6,742 nt of DNA from Microcaldota archaeon. Lineage in GTDB: Archaea > Iainarchaeota > Iainarchaeia > JAADDC01. A program made the position numbers and the translations under genes. The DNA is taken from assembly GCA_027074515.1 (NCBI GenBank), contig JALTCQ010000084.1, forward strand, positions 1 through 6,742. The letters run 5' to 3'. The notes below the pieces were generated by a model. That model did not search any database, had not been told where the DNA came from, and worked only from the letters and a program-made list of their open reading frames with translations. The stretch's first letter is position 1. Each line of letters opens with the position of its first letter. This document shows, one piece after another, positions 1 to 4,722 of this stretch.

Positions 1-1018
1 GGACAGGAAGGCGGCGAAGGGAGATCACACCCATTCGCTCCAGATCGTTGATGTAGTTACGGAACGCGCGCATTGTTATCTTCTCTGTTCTGGCCACGTA
101 CTCCTTGTAGAGCTCAGAAACGGTTAGCTCGCCCTTTTCGCGGAGTATATCAACGATGGGGCGATACTTCGGGTCCAATAGCGAGGTTTTAGCACCGTCC
201 ACTTGGCCCTCAACAGCCTGCGCATGGGCAAGGGTTATTTTGTCTGCTCCCTGACGCTCCGCAAGTATGGCCGCCTCGCGGAGGCAGGAGATGGCAGCGC
301 GGGCGTCGCCACCCCGCTTCCAGCCGATGGCCGCACACATGCCAAGGACGTTGTCGTCGTAGCTGCCCTCTGCTAGCGCGATCTTGGCCCTCTCGCGGAG
401 GATGTCCTTGAGCTGGGGGACAGTATACTTGTCAAAAACGATCTTGCGGGAGAATAAGGTAGATGATATGCGTGGGTCCAAAGTATATAGAAAGTTTTCG
501 GTGTTGGCAATGGTGATCAAAACGAGAGGAGCATCGACGAAGGAGTGCATGCGCGAGAAGTCGTAGAGGACGTCAGACGAAGGTGAGGCGATGCGGTCCA
601 CCTCGTCGAGGACGAGAACTGCGCCTCTATAGTCTGTAATTCGCTCAAATACGCGCGTGTACGCCTCATCTGGAGCGAAACCCCTGCGTGGAAGGGGAAC
701 GCGAAGAGCACCGGCAAGAGCAGAGATGATGGAGAAGCGGGAGCGGTAGATCCAGCAGTTTATGTATGTCTGGAAGGTCAACGGAGAATAGGACGATAGC
801 TCGCGAAGGACATAGCGAACAGATGCAGTCTTCCCAGTCCCTGGCGGCCCCACGATGAAGAGGTTGGAAGAGGTGCCCGTTTCAAGGGCGTATGAGATGG
901 TTGACGCAATTTCCTGGAGCTGGGCCTCGCGGAACGGCAGAACGTCTGGAACGTAGTCTGGGTCAAGCGCACGGGCGTCACGGAGTATTCTTTGTTCCAT
1001 CGGTTCAAAGAGTCCCAC
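1..1018 (-). CDS. cdc6: Orc1/Cdc6 replication initiator, AAA+ ATPase (3' end cut by window edge)
   Basis: Archaeal Orc1/Cdc6 binds origin DNA and helps load the MCM helicase. I read 339 codons by hand from a GTG at 1016-1018 to the left edge. Visible: Walker A GPPGTGKT (residues 57-64), Walker B VLVLDEVD (134-141), a sensor 1-like ITIANT (Asn172), DPRISSTL with a candidate arginine finger (Arg183), and a sensor 2-like GGDARAAI (Arg240). The winged-helix DNA-binding domain begins near residue 285 and is truncated; perhaps 40-60 residues are missing, judged from family length. The N-terminal stretch ending DPDYVPDVLPFR is typical of the family. Start choice: ATG at 998-1000 is possible, but it has no clear SD site and would drop the family-like GLFEP segment. 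GTG lies exactly as far from its TATA box as the ATG of the membrane-protein gene lies from its own, which favours a leaderless GTG start. The gene follows the tmcA operon after 54 bp but has its own promoter. Confidence 0.95.
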   Translation of the reverse strand, partial: MGLFEPMEQRILRDARALDPDYVPDVLPFREAQLQEIASTISYALETGTSSNLFIVGPPGTGKTASVRYVLRELSSYSPLTFQTYINCWIYRSRFSIISALAGALRVPLPRRGFAPDEAYTRVFERITDYRGAVLVLDEVDRIASPSSDVLYDFSRMHSFVDAPLVLITIANTENFLYTLDPRISSTLFSRKIVFDKYTVPQLKDILRERAKIALAEGSYDDNVLGMCAAIGWKRGGDARAAISCLREAAILAERQGADKITLAHAQAVEGQVDGAKTSLLDPKYRPIVDILREKGELTVSELYKEYVARTEKITMRAFRNYINDLERMGVISLRRLPV

Positions 1019-1039
1019 GTCAGGAAAACGGCATGGGTA

Positions 1040-1047
1040 TATTTAAA
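1040..1047 (-). promoter_or_regulatory. TATA box for cdc6, leaderless promoter
   Basis: On the minus strand this reads TTTAAATA, a good archaeal TATA box. Twenty-one bases separate it from the GTG at 1018, so initiation about 25 bp from the box centre would fall on the GTG itself and give a leaderless mRNA. The sequence just upstream (GATGAT) is only a weak match to a TFB recognition element. Inferred from sequence only. Confidence 0.7.
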
Positions 1048-1072
1048 TCATCGGTATTCTCGTCTTCCGATA

Positions 1073-1384
1073 TTACGGCATGAGCACCCACTTTATGACC
1101 GTCACGTAAGACTTTGGAGTGATTTCAGGGTAGTGCTTGCGCAGATTTGACAATAATTCATCAAAGCTGCGAAAGCCCTCCATGCGAATTTCCTCCGGGT
1201 TCAAACGGTTCAGCTGCTTCACCTGCACGGAGGTGATCTTGGCGCGGGCCACTGGTTCGTTACCAACAGCCAGAAAAACGATGTTTCCTGGGCGAACCCT
1301 GTATTTCCTCCCGTAGCGGATGGTCATTCTCTTCTTGCCGGTGACGATGTCCCTGCGGTAGCGAGGAGAAAAATGGAGCATCAT
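1073..1384 (-). CDS. Small ASCH-domain protein, predicted RNA-binding or ac4C amidohydrolase-like
   Basis: A 103-residue protein made almost entirely of an ASCH domain, a PUA-like beta-barrel fold linked to RNA binding. Supporting segments are LHFSPRYRRDIVTGKKRMTI at the N-terminus, RPGNIVFLAV in the middle and FDELLSNLRKHYPEITP followed by a final strand, YVTVIKWVL. GKKRMTIR (residues 16-23) lines up with GRKTITIR of E. coli YqfB, an ASCH-fold ac4C amidohydrolase. Lys18 and Thr21 match the YqfB catalytic Lys and Thr (K21 and T24, from memory), and Glu69 lies within one position of the catalytic Glu. The start overlaps the tmcA stop by one base (TGATGATG on the minus strand); ATG at 1384 or 1381 are both possible. 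The SD signal is weak, so translation is probably coupled to tmcA. The frame stays open upstream to 1489, but that part is the shadow of the tmcA 3' end. The fold is well supported; the enzymatic role is inference. Confidence 0.85.
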   Translation of the reverse strand: MMLHFSPRYRRDIVTGKKRMTIRYGRKYRVRPGNIVFLAVGNEPVARAKITSVQVKQLNRLNPEEIRMEGFRSFDELLSNLRKHYPEITPKSYVTVIKWVLMP

Positions 1385-3657
1385 CAGATCTCGCCCAGAT
1401 ACCAGCGTATCAGCCCATAAAGTATCCTGTCGATCCTGCGGGCCACCTTCATGGGATCGCGGTTGAAAACGTCGCCAACGCCTTTCCACGTGCGCTTCTT
1501 GAGCACCTTCTCCACGAGGTACGCCTTGTCCTTCTCATCCATGGGCGGCTCCTTGGCCCCCGTAACGAAGTAGTGGATAACGAGGCGGTATACAACGTCG
1601 GAAACGGCATCGTAGTGTAGTCCACCCTCCAAGAACCGTTTCAGCTTCCGCTCGTCCGCATCAAGGATCATGGGTTCATAGGATAACGGCTCGCCGTGAC
1701 TGAGAAGGCGGATGGCAACGGTGGGTTCCATGTTGCGGTAGAAGTTGTCCAGCTCGTAGGCCACTCGGAGCTTTATGCCCCTGTTTGCCAAGGAGATGAG
1801 GGCGGCAACGGAATCAACTAGTGGCTTGAGCACCGCCGTGGAATACTCGCCAGACTCGGGATTCCGCTTGGGGGACACGTGAATGGGCACGAAGCCGTTC
1901 TTCTCCCAGAAGTTCAGGAGCTCCGGGGACGCACCGAACACCGCACCGAGCCAGTGGAAGCCCTCGCCGGAAACGTGCGCTGCGAGGCGTTCAAGCGCGT
2001 AGGAGCCGACACCCTTGCCCTGGAGATCTGGATGCGTGGCGATACGAACTACCCTCGCGCCCTTGGAGCGGGCAAATGCCTCATATCCGTAGTACTTGAT
2101 CATGAGGTCCGGGAGTATATTTCCTTGGATCACCTCACGATCCTTCATCCGGTCAATCACAGCTTTAGGCAGCCCCCCCTCCTCGGCTACCTGGAGTGAG
2201 CAAACGATCTTGCCAGAGGGGGTCTTGACGGCAAAGGCCCTCTGATTTGGTGCGTCCGCGAGGATTGCAATGTCTCTTGGATTATTACGGTAGTGCGCAA
2301 ATACATAGATCCCAACGAACTGGCGGAGCGTTTCCTCATCTTCCAAGAACATCTTCCTAACGTCCAGCTCCTCGAAGAGTAATTCACCGCGCTCCACTGC
2401 CTTGATATCCTCCTCATCCAGATCGGCGGGCTCTGCATCAAAGAGGAAAACGTCGTAAAGCCATTTCTCTATGGGGTCACCCTCGCCGTAGCGTATGGGC
2501 TCGCTCATGCGCAGCTGCTCCACTTCGAACTTGGACTGGAGGAGCGGCAAGAACTTGTACTGGAAGAGGCGGCCCGTTCCCTCGTAGCCGTGGGTGGTCG
2601 TCGCAAAGACCACGCGCTTGTACCTGCGGATGATGTCCTTCAGCACGGAGACGTATATGCCAGCAGCCTCATCCACGAATAGTATGTCTGCCTTTGAGTC
2701 CACAGCGTCCAGCGGCTCCATAAATACGGCTTCTCCACCGTTCTTTACACTGATCTTTCCTCGCTTCTCAGAATATTCCACGCCTAGAGCATCCAATGAC
2801 CGCTTGATAAACTCAAAGACTTGCGTGGCATTCTCAAAGCTCGGTGCAGTCACCACAATCTTCCACTTCTTCGTTCCAATGATCCCACCAATGGTCAGAC
2901 CAATAACAGCAGACTTCCCTCGCCCACGGTCTGCAAGAAGAACGTACGCCTTTTTCTTGGACTTGACAACGGTTTCAAGGATCTCCAGAGCGTCCACCTG
3001 GTCCTGCGTCGCCGCCAGCTTGTAGACGGTGTCAGGAAGTATGGATTCCACGGGTATCTTGATCTTGCCACGCTTCTTGGGCGCTTCCTCTGCCTTCGGT
3101 GCTTTTACGATCTCGCCAGTATCGGAGAGGACGTATATGCCGTCGTGCTCAAATAGCTTTTTGGCTACTCGATTCAAGAAGACGTCTCTGCAGTCGTTCA
3201 CGCTGTAAGGGGGCGTCACCACCGAGTTCTCGTGGTAGAACATCTTGCTGGAGACCCATTTGTTGATTTCAGGGGTGAGAAGGATGATGACGCCGGGGCC
3301 GCGCACCGTTTCCACGATGATGCCCATGTCCCGCGGCGGGAAGTTCTCGTATGCCTCTATGACGAGGACGTCAAAGGTCTTTCCCAGAACGCTGGGCGCC
3401 ATGGCAAAGGCTTTCTTCTGGACTAGGTAGCCCTGCCCGGAGATCTGACGGGTGAACTCCTTGAAGCGCCGCTCCCCTATGTCAGAATCCTTGGGAAACT
3501 CGGCAAAATAGACGAGATCCTTGCCCACGTATTTCTTCGCGGTCTTCAGGATTTTTCCCACGACCTTCATGGACTTCTTCCAATCGCCAGATATGACGAA
3601 AAGACGGCGGTGGCGAGACTTGGCCGCGGAGGCGAGGGCCTCTTCAATGGCGTCCAT
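1384..3657 (-). CDS. tmcA: TmcA, RNA cytidine N4-acetyltransferase (NAT10/Kre33 family)
   Basis: Uses acetyl-CoA and ATP to make N4-acetylcytidine. Bacterial TmcA modifies C34 of elongator tRNA-Met; archaeal relatives also modify other tRNA and rRNA sites. The protein is 757 residues from the ATG at 3657, near the usual archaeal length. Domain order: N-terminal TmcA domain (about 1-180); a basic linker with AEEAPKKRGK; an RNA-helicase-like ATPase module with Walker A ADRGRGKS (242-249) and Walker B ILFVDEAAG (325-333); a GNAT acetyltransferase with acetyl-CoA loop RIATHPDLQGKGVGS (538-552) and the family-typical FWEKNGFVPIHVSPKRNPES; then a C-terminal RNA-binding domain ending RILYGLIRWYLGEI. 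All key motifs are intact. Start choice: a GTG two codons upstream overlaps the previous stop, but GGTGA sits 6 nt before the ATG and directly abuts the GTG, so ATG is preferred. It lies between the membrane-protein and ASCH genes in a tight operon. Confidence 0.96.
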   Translation of the reverse strand: MDAIEEALASAAKSRHRRLFVISGDWKKSMKVVGKILKTAKKYVGKDLVYFAEFPKDSDIGERRFKEFTRQISGQGYLVQKKAFAMAPSVLGKTFDVLVIEAYENFPPRDMGIIVETVRGPGVIILLTPEINKWVSSKMFYHENSVVTPPYSVNDCRDVFLNRVAKKLFEHDGIYVLSDTGEIVKAPKAEEAPKKRGKIKIPVESILPDTVYKLAATQDQVDALEILETVVKSKKKAYVLLADRGRGKSAVIGLTIGGIIGTKKWKIVVTAPSFENATQVFEFIKRSLDALGVEYSEKRGKISVKNGGEAVFMEPLDAVDSKADILFVDEAAGIYVSVLKDIIRRYKRVVFATTTHGYEGTGRLFQYKFLPLLQSKFEVEQLRMSEPIRYGEGDPIEKWLYDVFLFDAEPADLDEEDIKAVERGELLFEELDVRKMFLEDEETLRQFVGIYVFAHYRNNPRDIAILADAPNQRAFAVKTPSGKIVCSLQVAEEGGLPKAVIDRMKDREVIQGNILPDLMIKYYGYEAFARSKGARVVRIATHPDLQGKGVGSYALERLAAHVSGEGFHWLGAVFGASPELLNFWEKNGFVPIHVSPKRNPESGEYSTAVLKPLVDSVAALISLANRGIKLRVAYELDNFYRNMEPTVAIRLLSHGEPLSYEPMILDADERKLKRFLEGGLHYDAVSDVVYRLVIHYFVTGAKEPPMDEKDKAYLVEKVLKKRTWKGVGDVFNRDPMKVARRIDRILYGLIRWYLGEI

Positions 3658-3659
3658 GG

Positions 3660-4433
3660 TCACTCACCGTGGACGTCCGTGATGTACGTTTCTACCACCA
3701 CGGCAACGGGGAGAACCACGTATATGGCCATGGCCAGCGCGTAAAGGAAGTATCCGAACCAGACGTTTGGCCAGAGGTTGTAGAGCCAGGAGAAAAAGAG
3801 CTCAACGGCAAAAATGATCAGAGAAGCCAGGAAAAGCCCAATAAGAATCGTCCAGTAACGGTGCTTCCCCACGAAGACGCCGTGCTGAAGCGCCTCGGAA
3901 ATCTTTGGCCTATCCGTGGCGAGTGCAGCAAAGGACGGAAGGACGATGGGCAGGTAGAAGATGAACAGGAGTAGCGCTGTCCAGAACAGGAAGGAGACCC
4001 AGCCAGCTGGCACCGCAGGGATCAGGAAGACAAGAACGTATACAGGGGCATAAACGATGATGAAGAGGAATAGCGCTGCCAGAAGGCGATGAAACGCTGC
4101 CGCGAAGGGGTTCGATGGCTCCCCGATCCTGCGCTTGCCGATCCAGGACATAACCAACATGAACAAGTACAGCTGAAGCAGGGCGTAGACCAAGAGGATG
4201 AAGAAGTTCAGGGGCTGGAAGAAGAAGTGGAGAACTGCCGAAACGAAGTGCTGAATAAAGGCGTAGGAGAAGGAAGCACCCACGAGGAGTGGCGAAATCA
4301 CCTGAGCGAAGAGATTGGACAGAACGTCCATGAAAGCGTAAGTAATGCCCCACTCAACGAGCACGACAAGAAGCGCGAGACCTACGTCCAGAGAATCGGC
4401 GATTGCCCGCCGCACGACGGAGAAAACACCCAT
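3660..4433 (-). CDS. Polytopic membrane protein of unknown function
   Basis: A 257-residue, strongly hydrophobic protein that I cannot assign to a family. Hydrophobic segments lie near residues 17-36, 41-65, 74-98, 114-139, 143-170, 192-217 and 226-249, so six or seven membrane helices are likely. There is no cleavable signal peptide and no recognisable catalytic motif. Charged residues cluster in two connecting loops: WIGKRRIGEPSNPF (97-110) and ATDRPKISEALQHGVFVGKHR (about 172-192). The second half loosely resembles bacterial and archaeal multi-pass proteins whose amphipathic loop precedes a final helix pair, but this is not a firm match. The ATG at 4433 lies 21 bases from a TATA box, so it is probably leaderless and first in the operon. 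Its stop is 2 nt from the tmcA ATG, and its last codons supply the tmcA SD site. Confidence 0.85.
   Translation of the reverse strand: MGVFSVVRRAIADSLDVGLALLVVLVEWGITYAFMDVLSNLFAQVISPLLVGASFSYAFIQHFVSAVLHFFFQPLNFFILLVYALLQLYLFMLVMSWIGKRRIGEPSNPFAAAFHRLLAALFLFIIVYAPVYVLVFLIPAVPAGWVSFLFWTALLLFIFYLPIVLPSFAALATDRPKISEALQHGVFVGKHRYWTILIGLFLASLIIFAVELFFSWLYNLWPNVWFGYFLYALAMAIYVVLPVAVVVETYITDVHGE
3664..3668 (-). promoter_or_regulatory. Ribosome binding site for tmcA, inside the upstream gene
   Basis: The minus strand reads GGTGAGTGACCATG. GGTGA matches the archaeal anti-SD sequence and is formed by the last sense codons (Gly-Glu) of the membrane-protein gene. Six bases separate it from the ATG at 3657 and none separates it from the alternative GTG at 3663, so it decides the start. 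The arrangement implies coupled translation of the two genes. Confidence 0.75.
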
Positions 4434-4454
4434 AGTAGTAAAACGCGACGATTA

Positions 4455-4462
4455 TATTTAAA
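4455..4462 (-). promoter_or_regulatory. TATA box for the membrane protein-tmcA-ASCH operon
   Basis: The minus strand reads TTTAAATA, the same octamer as at cdc6. It lies 21 bases before the ATG at 4433, again identical to cdc6, which predicts a leaderless transcript. The upstream element GTTCGG is an imperfect TFB site. TTTAAA is palindromic, so orientation rests on gene position. Confidence 0.7.
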
Positions 4463-4472
4463 CCGAACCCTT

Positions 4473-4487
4473 GGAAACATTAATAAA
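4473..4487 (+). promoter_or_regulatory. BRE plus TATA box for the acidic protein-lhr unit
   Basis: GGAAAC (4473-4478) is a purine-rich TFB recognition element, followed by the TATA-like TTAATAAA (4480-4487). Initiation about 25 bp downstream of the box centre falls near 4509, leaving a leader of roughly 7 nt before the ATG at 4516, too short for an SD site. None is seen. It is back to back with the minus-strand TATA box, 17 bp away. Confidence 0.6.
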
Positions 4488-4515
4488 CCCTACTTTGCAA
4501 TTCCTTCCGATTCCC

Positions 4516-4686
4516 ATGGTGGAAGACGAACTCAAGAAGACGGACGAGGAGCTCATAGACGAGGAGGACTTCGACGAGGAAGACTGGGACGAAGATTGGG
4601 ATGACGACGACTGGGACGAGGAAGACTGGGACGAAGACATTGACGAGGAAGACGAGGACTTCGACACCGACGAGGAAGACTGGTAA
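4516..4686 (+). CDS. Highly acidic Trp/Phe-repeat micro-protein, function unknown
   Basis: A 56-residue protein with 39 Asp/Glu and only two Lys, giving a net charge near -37. From residue 15 it is a series of short acidic blocks each ending in an aromatic residue or Ile: DEEDF, DEEDW, DEDW, DDDDW, DEEDW, DEDI, DEEDEDF and DTDEEDW, so the protein ends in Trp. Trp occurs at 24, 28, 33, 38 and 56, and Phe at 19 and 49. Only the first 14 residues (MVEDELKKTDEELI) look even mildly helical; the rest should be disordered. Support for a real gene: its own BRE/TATA at the right distance, an ATG start, and a clean stop 36 nt before lhr. An in-frame TTG at 4471 lies upstream of the promoter and is excluded. 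I do not recognise the family. Acidic aromatic tails on SSB proteins bind partner enzymes, and DNA-mimic proteins are also acidic, but either role is inference. Confidence 0.75.
   Translation: MVEDELKKTDEELIDEEDFDEEDWDEDWDDDDWDEEDWDEDIDEEDEDFDTDEEDW
4573..4683 (+). repeat. Internal DNA repeats within the acidic gene
   Basis: A 23-bp sequence beginning GACGAGGAAGACTGG occurs identically at 4573-4595 and 4615-4637, a spacing of 42 bp (14 codons). The first 15 bp recur at 4669-4683, where they encode the final five residues DEEDW. Identity includes synonymous positions, which suggests recent duplication or slippage as well as selection on the protein. All copies are in frame. Confidence 0.85.
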
Positions 4687-4698
4687 AGACATTGCCTA

Positions 4699-4703
4699 TT
4701 TTT
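4699..4703 (+). terminator. T-tract between the acidic gene and lhr, possible weak terminator
   Basis: TTTTT in the T-rich stretch TATTTTTATTATT (4697-4709), starting 12 nt after the acidic-gene stop. Archaeal termination can use such runs alone. Because it is directly followed by the lhr SD site, it could give partial termination and different levels of the two products. As a TATA box it would be too close to the lhr ATG. Confidence 0.25.
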
Positions 4704-4709
4704 ATTATT

Positions 4710-4714
4710 GGTGA
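4710..4714 (+). promoter_or_regulatory. Ribosome binding site for lhr
   Basis: GGTGA, 8 nt before the ATG at 4723, is a standard archaeal SD site. An SD site here, with no well-placed TATA box, indicates that lhr is translated from the longer mRNA begun upstream of the acidic gene. Confidence 0.75.
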
Positions 4715-4722
4715 AGGAACGA

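Noticed and set aside
517..1008. Two minus-strand ORFs at 517-717 and 778-1008
   Set aside because: Both lie in another frame of cdc6, whose continuous reading frame carries all AAA+ motifs across this region.
1385..1489. N-terminal extension of the ASCH protein into tmcA
   Set aside because: The extra residues have no ASCH similarity and are the out-of-frame reading of the tmcA 3' end; ATG codons at the tmcA stop give a normal-sized ASCH protein.
3284..3290. Box C-like ATGATGA on the plus strand, possible C/D sRNA
   Set aside because: No CTGA box D or C'/D' partners at suitable spacing, and it lies inside tmcA.
1879..3426. Plus-strand ORFs within the tmcA region
   Set aside because: All are antisense to an intact tmcA with full motif content; no promoter or SD support was seen.
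3658..3663. GTG start for tmcA two codons upstream, overlapping the previous stop
   Set aside because: The GGTGA site directly abuts this GTG but is 6 nt from the ATG at 3657.
4471..4515. TTG-start extension of the acidic protein by 15 residues
   Set aside because: The TATA box at 4480-4487 and the expected transcription start near 4509 lie inside it, so it should not be in the mRNA.
3669..4604. Plus-strand ORFs antisense to the membrane protein, including one crossing the divergent promoter
   Set aside because: Low-complexity Glu/Gly-rich readings of antisense hydrophobic codons, incompatible with the promoter layout.
4480..4692. Minus-strand Val/Leu-rich ORF that looks like a small membrane protein
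   Set aside because: Reverse complement of Asp/Glu codons gives Val, Leu, Phe and Ile runs; hydrophobicity is an artefact of the acidic repeat.
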